This document shows positions 52,387 to 60,095 of a stretch of DNA of 64,000 nt, one piece after another; position 1 is the stretch's first letter; each line of letters opens with the position of its first letter. Below the pieces are notes generated by a model. It made no database searches and was not told the DNA's origin. It worked only from the letters and a program-made list of their open reading frames with translations. The stretch spans positions 558,001 to 622,000 of the forward strand of contig OZ245729.1 of assembly GCA_965227215.1 (NCBI GenBank). The letters run 5' to 3'. The position numbers and the translations under genes are program-made. The DNA comes from Gracilimonas sp965227215 (lineage in GTDB: Bacteria > Bacteroidota > Rhodothermia > Balneolales > Balneolaceae).

Positions 52387-52809
52387 CTACTTAATGTATT
52401 TTGTCATAAGTCTAACTAGTAGTGCCTTTAGTTTATGAAAAAGCGTCTCTTTGTTTTTATCATTCTTCTGCTCATAATGATGGGATTTTGCCACTTGGTC
52501 TGCTTCCCTGCCAGAACGAACTCTCTGCTCTGACCACATTTCAGCCCAAATTACTTTCCCTTCTCTTACCCAGTAATGAGACTTACAATCAAACTCCCAG
52601 TTTCCTATCGAAGGAAATAGGGACACAGCCTCTCCGTTATAGGTTAGCTTCCAGTCGGTAGGAGATAATGGGGTAACTACCTGCTCCCCACAACCACACA
52701 TGCAGTTATGGATAGCGGTATCGTATTCAAACGATATGTAGATTACCCCATCTTCCATTTCCTTCTGTTCAGGAATGAATTCTACAAACTTATGGTCTAT
52801 GATCTTCAT
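52387..52809 (-). CDS. DUF6527 family protein of the ubiquitin-like operon
   Basis: Starting at ATG 52809 (140 residues), the product has IIDHKFVEFIPEQ, a Cys cluster HNCMCGCGEQVVTPLSPTDW (Cys36, 38, 40) and a later Cys75 in FDCKSHYW, compatible with a zinc-bound knuckle. DUF6527 genes recur beside ThiF/E1-like and multiubiquitin-domain genes. Its start overlaps the end of the E1 gene by 20 bp, so the two are coupled. The biochemical role is unknown; a part in conjugation, for example E2-like or adaptor, is inference. Confidence 0.82.
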   Translation of the reverse strand: MKIIDHKFVEFIPEQKEMEDGVIYISFEYDTAIHNCMCGCGEQVVTPLSPTDWKLTYNGEAVSLFPSIGNWEFDCKSHYWVREGKVIWAEMWSEQRVRSGREADQVAKSHHYEQKNDKNKETLFHKLKALLVRLMTKYIK

Positions 52810-53965
52810 TGAACATTTCATTTACATTTGTGGAATAGAAAGTAGAAAATTCACCCTCATCATCCTGATAGAACTGAATATGCTTCTTCCACTTAATCAC
52901 GGCCATGATTGCATTTAAGGCATTCATGTCAGCGATTTGAATATTGGAAGCATATTCATCTGCATCCCGGTCCGTTAGTGAAATACGGCTCGGGATGTGA
53001 TCGGTCATTTGATCTGTAACCAATGTTGAACGGACAGTTGCCAATAGGCTCTGCCCGGCCACGGTCACATCAAGACCGACATCTATAAAAGGAATCTTTT
53101 TGTCAATCAGGTACTCAATAATACCCTTTTTAGCAGATCCCTTGTCAATGCATAGGAATACAAAGTCCAACTCCTCTAACATGGACACATTTGATTCATC
53201 CAGGTATTTGGGATGGGACTTTATTCCCCGATGCATTTTTGAATAGATCATCTTGAAGTAGCCCGTCTTAAAATACTGCCTGTCAAGCTGTTTTATGGAC
53301 GGAGCGCCAGGAGACCGGAAAGCATTATGCTGTAAGAAACGGTCGCCATCAAAAAGATGGATTTCTTGCACCGGGGTCTTGGCTACTTGATCGAGTACAT
53401 ACGAACCCGTACCTCCAAGGCCAATTATTCCGATTTTATGCCTTTCCAGCTTCTCCGTTATTATTCCTATTTCAGCACGAGTTGAATTCGTATCAATGTA
53501 ATTGAATACAGATTCGTCCTCCGGCACTTCAATAACTTCGTAAACTCTTGCTGTTATCGAAGGGGTCATCGAGATTGCCGGTGCGGATATGATTTCGATA
53601 TACCGTGTTATCTTATGATAGTAATCTTTATAGCCGCTTTTCGGTTTGTTTGAAAAGGACCTATTTACTTTGATGGCATTCGATAGGGTGCGATTTGTGT
53701 TATTATGCTGTATTGCAGTTATAACACTGCCATCTTTATTGCACGGTTGATCACCTATGAAATAGATTACATGACTATTGGGTTTAACGGTTTTATTACC
53801 AGCGAGATCCAAATCCGTAACAAGAACCCCTTCTCCGATTTCGGAGGAGGAGTTCACATACGGAATACGGTGTACAAGCAAGTGTCCATCTTTGAGCTCT
53901 AACTTGTACCCTTCATCTTGTAGTCGTTTTAAATCAGGGTTATGATTTATCAGTGGCTGTGACAT
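52790..53965 (-). CDS. E1/ThiF-like adenylyltransferase with N-terminal DUF6791-like domain
   Basis: A 391-residue protein. Residues 1-160 form an N-terminal domain (GEGVLVTDLDLAGNKTVKPN; SHVIYFIGDQPCNKDGS) of the DUF6791/E2-like associated type; residues 170-390 form the ThiF/E1 domain with the nucleotide loop GIIGLGGTGSYVLDQVAK (G182 onwards), Asp206/208 in IHLFDGDRFL and HNAFRSPGA. It should adenylate the C-terminus of the ubiquitin-like protein encoded just upstream. Few Cys are present (one in FLCIDKG), so thioester formation is uncertain. Overlaps both neighbours. Confidence 0.85.
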   Translation of the reverse strand: MSQPLINHNPDLKRLQDEGYKLELKDGHLLVHRIPYVNSSSEIGEGVLVTDLDLAGNKTVKPNSHVIYFIGDQPCNKDGSVITAIQHNNTNRTLSNAIKVNRSFSNKPKSGYKDYYHKITRYIEIISAPAISMTPSITARVYEVIEVPEDESVFNYIDTNSTRAEIGIITEKLERHKIGIIGLGGTGSYVLDQVAKTPVQEIHLFDGDRFLQHNAFRSPGAPSIKQLDRQYFKTGYFKMIYSKMHRGIKSHPKYLDESNVSMLEELDFVFLCIDKGSAKKGIIEYLIDKKIPFIDVGLDVTVAGQSLLATVRSTLVTDQMTDHIPSRISLTDRDADEYASNIQIADMNALNAIMAVIKWKKHIQFYQDDEGEFSTFYSTNVNEMFNEDHRP

Positions 53966-54221
53966 TGAACACCATCCCTTTTTTAATTGTGACTACATCA
54001 CCTTTAACCATCACCCCTTTGGGTTTTTGGTTTGCTCCCCTTTTATAGGTAACGGTATATACCATGTGGGGTACGAATTCAGCTTCAGGAAAGGCAATTT
54101 TTATAACTTGTTCAAATGAAAGCTTCTTTTCGGTTACTTCTTTTTTACGACCATTTACTATGATCTCTGTCGCCCGGGCTTCGGGCTTCCTATCTTTAGA
54201 TTTCTGTTCTTTGGTAGACAT
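53940..54221 (-). CDS. Ubiquitin-like (multiubiquitin-domain) protein
   Basis: A 93-residue protein with a polar, charged N-terminal tail (residues 1-17) and one beta-grasp domain: TEIIVNGRKKEVTEKKLSFE, KIAFPEAEFVPHMVYTVTYK and GDVVTIKKGMVFNVTATDKS. The family usually has several such domains in tandem; here there is a single one. It does not end in Gly-Gly, so conjugation, if any, would need a different C-terminal chemistry. It is the first gene of a three-gene operon with E1 and DUF6527. Confidence 0.8.
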   Translation of the reverse strand: MSTKEQKSKDRKPEARATEIIVNGRKKEVTEKKLSFEQVIKIAFPEAEFVPHMVYTVTYKRGANQKPKGVMVKGDVVTIKKGMVFNVTATDKS

Positions 54222-54334
54222 GTTTTGTCTCCGTGTTTAAATGTTAATGATTGACACGGAGCAGAAACCTTACTACATTGTAGTGCTTAAATACGCTAAA
54301 GCGCGGCTCTGAGCCGTGTTATTAGAATTTAAAG

Positions 54335-54370
54335 GGTCTAAGTATTCGTATTACTTAGGCCTTTTTTATT
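54335..54370. terminator. Hairpin with T-tract downstream of the 57-residue gene
   Basis: A 10-bp stem (ggtctaagta / tacttaggcc) with a ttcgtat loop lies just beyond the small basic protein gene. The T-tract is on the plus side; the minus side has only tttaaatt, so it may be bidirectional or insulate the Ubl operon promoter. Confidence 0.55.
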
Positions 54371-54539
54371 TTTCCTTTCGGACACCTTTGAACTTCCCGC
54401 CACTGGTTTTTACGTCCATAAACTTCCCAGTATCAGCATCTCGCTTCACAAATAACTTGCCATTCGAGTGCTTTACCTGAGTTCGCTTACGAACTGCACC
54501 ATGTCGCCGGTTATCTCCGGATTTACCATTGGTAGCCAT
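54366..54539 (-). CDS. Small basic protein, 57 residues
   Basis: The gene has a strong ribosome binding site (aaggagg, 7 bp before ATG 54539) and encodes MATNGKSGDNRRHGAVRKRT, then NGKLFVKRDADTGKFMDVKT and SGGKFKGVRKEK. The product is highly basic and rich in Gly, Lys and Arg. Similar small proteins with DxxTGKFMDVK are scattered in bacterial genomes, often near toxin-antitoxin or restriction genes; the role is unknown. It is divergent from the XRE-ImmA gene and shares its promoter region. Confidence 0.7.
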   Translation of the reverse strand: MATNGKSGDNRRHGAVRKRTQVKHSNGKLFVKRDADTGKFMDVKTSGGKFKGVRKEK

Positions 54540-54576
54540 AATTGCCTCCTTATAGGTTTAGGGTTAATATTTTAAC

Positions 54577-54617
54577 TAGTTGACAAAATACTAAATTATT
54601 TTATACTTTGTCAACTA
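54577..54617 (+). promoter_or_regulatory. Perfect 11-bp inverted repeat over the promoter of the XRE-ImmA gene
   Basis: tagttgacaaa (54577-54587) and tttgtcaacta (54607-54617) are exact complements separated by 19 bases. The left arm contains ttgaca and the spacer/right arm contains tatact at a suitable distance, so the repeat brackets a promoter. It ends 20 bp before the ATG at 54638. This is what an autoregulatory XRE operator would look like. Confidence 0.7.
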
Positions 54618-54637
54618 ATCAAACCACAAAACACCCT

Positions 54638-55693
54638 ATGGAAGCAATAAGCAATCGGATAAAACATGCACGTCTTATGAGAGGCCTGTCTTTACAAGGC
54701 CTTTCAGACAAGATGAATAATAAGGTGAGTAAACAGGCTCTGCATAAATATGAGAAAGGTACTGTTGAGCCTGATTTAGACATGGTTCAGGATATTGCTG
54801 AAGCACTAGACCTAAAACCGGACTATTTCTACCGAGAGGTATCGGTTGAAATCAAGGATATTGCATTTAGAAAATTGACCTCGCTTTCTAAAAAAGAACA
54901 AAACCGCATCATTGAAACCGCGCGGGATTACCTAAGCCGGTATCTTGAGTTGGAACAAATTATCGGAAAACAGCCAAGCGTTAAAAATCCATTGAAAGGA
55001 TTTACTATCAACAATAAAGAAGATGTTGAAAAAGCAGCTCAGAAATTGAGAGAAGTCTGGAAACTTGGCACTGATCCGTTATACAATGTGCTTGAGCTAT
55101 TAGAAGATCATGGCATTAAGGTGATTGAGGTAGAAGGAGATGATTCTATCGACGGGTTTTCAACCTGGGTGAATGAATCTATTCCGGTAATTGGCTTAAA
55201 CGCCTTAAAAAGAAAAAGTCTGGACCGGTATCGATTCACTGTATTGCATGAGCTTGCTCATCTTTTATTAAATCTGGAAGAGTTTCCAGAAAACAAGCAG
55301 GAAAAACTTTGCCACTATTTTGCCGGAGCCATGCTGTTACCACTAAGTACCATTGAAAATGAAGTTGGTTTAAAAAGAAAAAAGGTGTCCCTTGAAGAAC
55401 TTAAAGCCATCAAAAAACAATATGGCATTTCTATGCAAGCCATTGTTTACAGGCTCAAAGATCTAAGCATAATAAGCGGAGCTACCTATAGTGATTTTTT
55501 CCACTTCATGGCAAAAAGTGGCCACAGAAAAGATGAGTCTGGTCTTGCAGTTTATAAAGGTGAGGAAGAAGCAATGCGCTTTAATCAGTTACTGGGACAA
55601 GCGCTTGCAGAACAATTTATAACCGTTTCTAAAGCTGCCGCGTTGAAGAATCAGCGCATTACCCAGTTTAGAAAAGAATTTTTACTGGGATAA
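54638..55693 (+). CDS. XRE-family regulator with ImmA/IrrE metallopeptidase domain
   Basis: I use ATG 54638 (351 residues); the in-frame TTG at 54608 would put the start inside the operator. Residues 4-66 form a Cro/CI HTH (IKHARLMRGLSLQGLSDKMN; VSKQALHKYEKGTVEPDLDM); residues 145-270 form the ImmA domain with the HExxH zinc site FTVLHELAHLLLNL (HELAH 204-208). ImmA proteases cleave repressors and control mobile elements or toxin-antitoxin pairs. The PIN protein gene begins at the next base after its stop, forming a toxin-antitoxin-like pair. Confidence 0.92.
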   Translation: MEAISNRIKHARLMRGLSLQGLSDKMNNKVSKQALHKYEKGTVEPDLDMVQDIAEALDLKPDYFYREVSVEIKDIAFRKLTSLSKKEQNRIIETARDYLSRYLELEQIIGKQPSVKNPLKGFTINNKEDVEKAAQKLREVWKLGTDPLYNVLELLEDHGIKVIEVEGDDSIDGFSTWVNESIPVIGLNALKRKSLDRYRFTVLHELAHLLLNLEEFPENKQEKLCHYFAGAMLLPLSTIENEVGLKRKKVSLEELKAIKKQYGISMQAIVYRLKDLSIISGATYSDFFHFMAKSGHRKDESGLAVYKGEEEAMRFNQLLGQALAEQFITVSKAAALKNQRITQFRKEFLLG

Positions 55694-56206
55694 ATGAAAG
55701 TAGCAGTAACAGACGCTTGTATATTTATTGATCTTTTAGACTCTGAAGCCTGTTCTGCTTTCTTTCAACTTCAGCATGAGATAGTTACTACCCGACAAGT
55801 ATGGATGGAGCTGGAACCTGATCAAAGAAAGATATTGGAAACTTGGATAGAGTCCAACCAGCTAAGTATCATTTCAGGAATTGATAATGTCATAGCAATC
55901 AGAGATAAAAATAACCTGTCAAAAGGCTTATCAATAGCGGATTTGTCTGTATGGGCTCTTACTGATCGAGAAGATGGCATTTTGCTTACAAGTGATGGGA
56001 TGTTACGAAAGATGGCAAAAAACCATGAGATTGAAACCCATGGGTTGTTGTGGGTTTTCGATCAGATAGTTGAACAAGGTTTACTTCCGGTTAAGGAGGC
56101 TACTGCGAAGTTACAGGTGGTATTCAACCAGAATACGCATTATAAATCAGATCAAAAGTTATTTAAAGCTTATGAATCTTTATTAACAAAGTGGCAAGAT
56201 CTTTAG
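55694..56206 (+). CDS. PIN-domain ribonuclease-like protein
   Basis: A 170-residue PIN-fold protein with the acidic residues Asp7 (VTDACIFIDLL), Glu39 (RQVWMELEPDQ), Asp83 (LSIADLSVWALT) and Asp101 (LLTSDGMLRKMA), which would bind the catalytic metals. It abuts the XRE-ImmA gene without gap, the arrangement known for COG2856-PIN pairs. A toxin role, restrained by the XRE-ImmA protein, is probable but inferred. Confidence 0.82.
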   Translation: MKVAVTDACIFIDLLDSEACSAFFQLQHEIVTTRQVWMELEPDQRKILETWIESNQLSIISGIDNVIAIRDKNNLSKGLSIADLSVWALTDREDGILLTSDGMLRKMAKNHEIETHGLLWVFDQIVEQGLLPVKEATAKLQVVFNQNTHYKSDQKLFKAYESLLTKWQDL

Positions 56207-56295
56207 TACAATAACTTGTAATAGCCACGACTTGATCAAAAAGTCAATGGTTATAAATTGATTTTTCTATCAAATATCATCTCGGCAACTTCATG

Positions 56296-56637
56296 TTAGC
56301 TCCCTTCATAACTTTTCAAAATCAACGCTTCTACTTTTTCAAGATCTTCTTTGTACTAATGATTATTTCCAAATCATCGGTTTCATAATTACCTGCTCTT
56401 GTGGAAGTCGACTGACGATCGATAGGGAATTCCATTAGGTAAGCGTAGAACTGTAGGTTAAGTTGCCATCAGTCCAAGTTTTGCACCCACTTTTTCCAGC
56501 AATATGAGTCAGCTATTAACCCCCAAATATTATGGAAGAGCCGTCTTTCATTTGACTTAGAATAGTCTCAGATTAAAGTCTATTTGAGAACTGTAGTGTT
56601 CAATTTTTTCTGACAAAGACATTTCTCGTATCATCGC
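56296..56637 (-). pseudogene. Unidentified decayed gene at the end of the defence operon
   Basis: Three minus-strand frames in succession give protein-like segments: GLMAT, stop, PTVLRLPNGIPYRSSVDFHK; then STRAGNYETDDLEIIISTK; then EDLEKVEALILKSYEGS and a stop at 56296. Together they suggest one ancestral protein with at least two shifts and stops. I cannot name the family. It sits about 10 bp downstream of the TIR gene, so it may once have been the next gene of that operon. The rest of the 56207-56646 gap holds nothing else I recognise. Confidence 0.5.
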
Positions 56638-56646
56638 ATCTATATC

Positions 56647-57627
56647 TTACCGTTGTAACGGTTCAACCAACATAGCCCATAAATGCTCTGATGCACCTTG
56701 CCGACTGAGTTTTCCATCATCATTATTAAATTGGGATTGATACATAGAATGAAGCCCGGATGATTCTAAATACTGTGTATACCCATCATCACTAACAGTA
56801 AACATCATATTAAAACTGTTTCTTTCATTTATGGAATTTGAATATTTAATAGCTTCTGTATTACCGAAATCTGTACCTCTCCAGACCTTACACTGACTTA
56901 CTAACTTTTCCTCTTTATAAACTTTTGTAGTAAATGTCTGGGAATCGATCCGCTCAATATTAGTGTCGATGAATTCATTACGCTGTTCTAATTCTTCAAG
57001 AGAATTTTTAAAAAACTTGTAGATGTATTCAAACACATTCACCAAAAAATCATCCTTCTCTTTATCGGTGAAGTTTTTTTTAACCCTTAAATTTGATGAA
57101 CGTTGAGGGTCTTTTGTCTTATTAGTTGTGGGTGCTTTTTGTGCAATATCTGAAGTTTTGGCTTTTACGGTATGCTTAGCCCCTTCACTTTGATTTGTCG
57201 AAATCACTTTTCTGAATCCCTCAACAATCTCCAAGAAAGCCTTATTCTGATTTGGGTAATCAGAAATAGGTTGTCCATCTTTCGGAAGAGCATTTAATTT
57301 TCCAAATAGAGCATTTTTCCAATCACAATGATCCAGTATGACGGGTATGACTCTGGCTTCTCCATTTTCATGCCTTTCTATAGCTCTTTTCATCTCAATT
57401 TCATAACAATAATCAGAAGCCAAAAAATATGGACTGACCAATAACAAAATGATGTCAGAGCTTTCCAGGTTTTCATCTATTTCGTTTTCAAACTCATCTC
57501 CCGGTAGAATCTTGCGGTCATGCCAGGTAGAAATCAAACCTTGTCGTTTTAGCATGGAGAGATGAAGCTCTAACTCGTCTCTAAGTGGCTCGTCTTTATG
57601 TGAGTATGACATGAATATTTTGGACAT
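56647..57627 (-). CDS. TIR-domain protein, probable defence NADase
   Basis: A 326-residue protein with an N-terminal TIR domain (residues 1-145): KIFMSYSHKDEPLRDELELH, SDIILLLVSPYFLASDYCYE (the Glu after CY is the expected catalytic residue) and RVIPVILDHCDW. A charged linker (about 150-190) leads to a C-terminal domain of about 130 residues (YIYKFFKNSLEELEQRNEFI; VWRGTDFGNTEAIKYSNSIN) that I do not recognise and that may sense infection. It is the last gene of a long minus-strand operon with Pycsar and restriction genes. Bacterial TIR proteins commonly deplete NAD during phage infection. Confidence 0.85.
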   Translation of the reverse strand: MSKIFMSYSHKDEPLRDELELHLSMLKRQGLISTWHDRKILPGDEFENEIDENLESSDIILLLVSPYFLASDYCYEIEMKRAIERHENGEARVIPVILDHCDWKNALFGKLNALPKDGQPISDYPNQNKAFLEIVEGFRKVISTNQSEGAKHTVKAKTSDIAQKAPTTNKTKDPQRSSNLRVKKNFTDKEKDDFLVNVFEYIYKFFKNSLEELEQRNEFIDTNIERIDSQTFTTKVYKEEKLVSQCKVWRGTDFGNTEAIKYSNSINERNSFNMMFTVSDDGYTQYLESSGLHSMYQSQFNNDDGKLSRQGASEHLWAMLVEPLQR

Positions 57628-57646
57628 AATAAAATGATTTTATGTA

Positions 57647-58513
57647 TCACCATCTAAAACGGCGCACATTCTCTTGAAATGATGTGATAATTTTGTGAAA
57701 TCTACTGTAATCTCCTTTAAAGAAACCTGCTTTTAAGAGCTCCCAGTTTTCTTCTTTTTGTTGAGCCTCCTCAATAAGTTCATCAAATGGGTTATATCCG
57801 TAATACTTAAATCCAAATAAACCAACTGGCCCCCAAACTCTTTCTCCTATTTCATCAAACCTTCTGTTTATATATTCCAAAGCAAAAATAATCTCAAATC
57901 TATAGAAAATAATCTCAAATCTATTTCCTAAGAAGATTATGTCCTGCATGTTCTTTTGAATTTGATTAAAAATATGTTGCCTTTGAGGCACATTATGCTT
58001 TTCCTGTTCAATCAAATTAACATATACACTATCTAACTCACTATTCACATACAACAAAGCTTCCGGAATCGTGGTTTTTGCTTCTGAAGTAGCGGGACTA
58101 ATTATTTTTGTATTGAATAGTTGAAAAAGTAATTCGCTATCATTCCTTGCTGTTATTGCCAATCCAGCGTAAAAGAAAATTAGTTGTACTGCATGCCATT
58201 TTACAGCTGTCCATACCCTATTACCCCTGACATCTTTTAATTGATAAGCAATATTCTCTAAAGTGAATCTAAGAAGCTGTAAATGTTTCTCAGTTCCCCA
58301 AAAACCAATTAAAGTATGAATCACACAAAGCTCTTTTACTAATTCTTCACATTTCTGAATTCTACTTTTAAACTCTCCAGTAGTATAGTTTACTTCATTT
58401 GAAAAAGCTTCACTTTCAAATTCTTCAAAAAGCTTTTTAAGGTTTGAAGCGATTCGGTCATGAAGCTTAATCCTTAGATCATCTTCTGCTACAAGTTTTT
58501 TTAAATCATCCAT
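57647..58513 (-). CDS. Hypothetical protein between Mrr and TIR genes
   Basis: A 288-residue, largely helical protein (LHDRIASNLKKLFEEFESEA; CEELVKELCVIHTLIGFWGT; LYVNSELDSVYVNLIEQEKH). One hydrophobic stretch AVQLIFFYAGLAITAR near residue 110 is too short for a confident membrane span. I do not recognise the family. It starts 15 bp after the Mrr gene and ends 19 bp before the TIR gene, so it is surely co-transcribed; it could be a partner or sensor for the TIR protein. It contains a fresh in-frame 21-bp tandem duplication. Confidence 0.7.
   Translation of the reverse strand: MDDLKKLVAEDDLRIKLHDRIASNLKKLFEEFESEAFSNEVNYTTGEFKSRIQKCEELVKELCVIHTLIGFWGTEKHLQLLRFTLENIAYQLKDVRGNRVWTAVKWHAVQLIFFYAGLAITARNDSELLFQLFNTKIISPATSEAKTTIPEALLYVNSELDSVYVNLIEQEKHNVPQRQHIFNQIQKNMQDIIFLGNRFEIIFYRFEIIFALEYINRRFDEIGERVWGPVGLFGFKYYGYNPFDELIEEAQQKEENWELLKAGFFKGDYSRFHKIITSFQENVRRFRW
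57885..57924. repeat. 21-bp tandem duplication inside the hypothetical gene
   Basis: The unit aaaataatctcaaatctat recurs with a period of 21 bp (57885 and 57906), producing the doubled peptide RFEIIFYRFEIIF. The frame is kept. Confidence 0.85.
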
Positions 58514-58528
58514 AACTCTTAACCCAAT

Positions 58529-59560
58529 TTAATCTTCATCTGAAAGGTTTAGTGCCCAAATTCTTTTTAGAGGAAGTTCTGCCTTTATTTCATCATCAAG
58601 TTGAGAATAGTTAGCAAGCAACTGTTCTATAATTTCCTTTTGTCCCCAAAGTCTGACTCTAAAAAATTGATTAGCAATTTCTTGTTGTACGGATCTTTTA
58701 AAGCCACCCCAAGAAACTAAAAGTCCTTGATCCGCACTAAAGTTTTGCATAGTACCAATCAGTTGATCAAGAGTAGGCCTATCAACGGGTGAATCTCCAC
58801 TTTTTACCTGAACACAAATTTTTGGACTTCCAAAGCCTAATAAGCCAGAAGATGCTAATATATCAACTCCTTTATCCGGACCAGAGGGCGACCTAAATGT
58901 GCTAAAGCCTTTGGATTTTAAGATCTCTTCAATTAATACACTGAGTCCATGTCCCTTAAATTTTCGAATGAGATATTTAGCAATCTGGTCGGTTGCGACT
59001 TCTTCAAGATCAATCTCTACATTTCCAGTATCTGAAGCATCTTCGTCATTGTCTAAGCTTGTTTTTGGCCTTTCAATTTTTTTACCTGCTAATATAGCCC
59101 TTATTCTTTCTTCAGCGTTATTTCGTTCAATCTTACAAACCGTCATAAACGCGCCAAAAGAATACAATAGATCTTGATCAAAAGTACTTCTTGGGATGTC
59201 TTCTTTTATCCATTCAACCTTTCGATAATGTTTATATGGATCTTCATTTGAAGCATCAAAAACATAATCCCCAACAACCCTACCTATATGAATTGATGAT
59301 TTAAACTTACTCGGCAAAATAATCAAATCATCTTTCTCAATTCTTTTTGCGATTGGCCATATTTGACCACTCCAATTCCGTAACCGTCCCATTTTATTAT
59401 CTGGGTATAAGTCATGAAGTAACTCATATAGTTCTCTCTGTTCAGTTAATTTTGACAAGTCATAATCCAAACCTTCCCACGTTAAATAAATTCGGTTTTC
59501 CTCCAAAAACTTGTTTTCATATTCTCCAACTTTCCCTGCTCTAAATAACCAAATACTCAT
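58529..59560 (-). CDS. Mrr-like restriction endonuclease
   Basis: A 343-residue protein with an N-terminal sensor-like domain (residues 1-170: IYLTWEGLDYDLSKLTEQRE, IEKDDLIILPSKFKSSIHIG) and a C-terminal Mrr-type PD-(D/E)xK nuclease: TFRSPSGPDKGVDILASSG (Asp) and KICVQVKSGDSPVDRPTLDQ (Q-x-K). Such enzymes cut modified DNA (type IV restriction). Its place next to a type I methyltransferase locus and Pycsar genes supports a defence role. Confidence 0.85.
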   Translation of the reverse strand: MSIWLFRAGKVGEYENKFLEENRIYLTWEGLDYDLSKLTEQRELYELLHDLYPDNKMGRLRNWSGQIWPIAKRIEKDDLIILPSKFKSSIHIGRVVGDYVFDASNEDPYKHYRKVEWIKEDIPRSTFDQDLLYSFGAFMTVCKIERNNAEERIRAILAGKKIERPKTSLDNDEDASDTGNVEIDLEEVATDQIAKYLIRKFKGHGLSVLIEEILKSKGFSTFRSPSGPDKGVDILASSGLLGFGSPKICVQVKSGDSPVDRPTLDQLIGTMQNFSADQGLLVSWGGFKRSVQQEIANQFFRVRLWGQKEIIEQLLANYSQLDDEIKAELPLKRIWALNLSDED

Positions 59561-59569
59561 TATTTTCTC

Positions 59570-60091
59570 CTATAAATTTAAAGTGTAAAATACTTGAACT
59601 AACGCCACTATTGTTGCCAAAAATAAAACAGCACTCGCTATCCCTACTGCCCATTTAAAATGGTTATACTTACTACTGGCAATAATTGAATTCTGCTTTA
59701 TTTGTTCAGCTAGATCCCGATCAAGTTGACCCAATTTTGAAAAATCTACTCCTGTTATTTCTTTACCAATCAATTCTGTTGGAATTTTTCTCAGGTACTC
59801 AAAAAAGATCATATTTTTTTCACTTTGCATCGCAGCACCTTTTTCCGGTTTAAAGCTTAACTGAGGAGAAAACGAAATCAATGCAATTATTAAAGAAATG
59901 GTCAACAAACCAATTGCACCAATGAGTGAATAGCATAAGAATTCAGAGTTTTTTATAAAATCAGCACTGTGAATTTGAGCTAATCCAAAAATGGCAGCAC
60001 CGTCAAAGGCGACTAGCATGGCATTCTTAGCTTCTGCATGTTTGAGCCATTCGTTAACGTTTTTGAATATTTCTAAAAGATTTTCATTCAT
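59570..60091 (-). CDS. pycTM: Pycsar effector transmembrane protein (PycTM)
   Basis: A 173-residue membrane protein with the PycTM layout: an amphipathic start NENLLEIFKNVNEWLKHAEA, TM segments at about 24-41, 52-74 and 145-168, and the conserved EQIKQNSIIASSKYNHFKWA before the last helix. In Pycsar systems it opens or damages the membrane on binding cCMP or cUMP made by the partner cyclase. It begins 4 bp after the cyclase gene ends, the standard pairing. I am confident from motif and partner, without a database search. Confidence 0.88.
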   Translation of the reverse strand: MNENLLEIFKNVNEWLKHAEAKNAMLVAFDGAAIFGLAQIHSADFIKNSEFLCYSLIGAIGLLTISLIIALISFSPQLSFKPEKGAAMQSEKNMIFFEYLRKIPTELIGKEITGVDFSKLGQLDRDLAEQIKQNSIIASSKYNHFKWAVGIASAVLFLATIVALVQVFYTLNL

Positions 60092-60095
60092 TGCT

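Noticed and set aside
54608..54637. TTG start for the XRE-ImmA gene
   Set aside because: It falls within the inverted repeat/promoter; ATG 54638 fits the HTH start.
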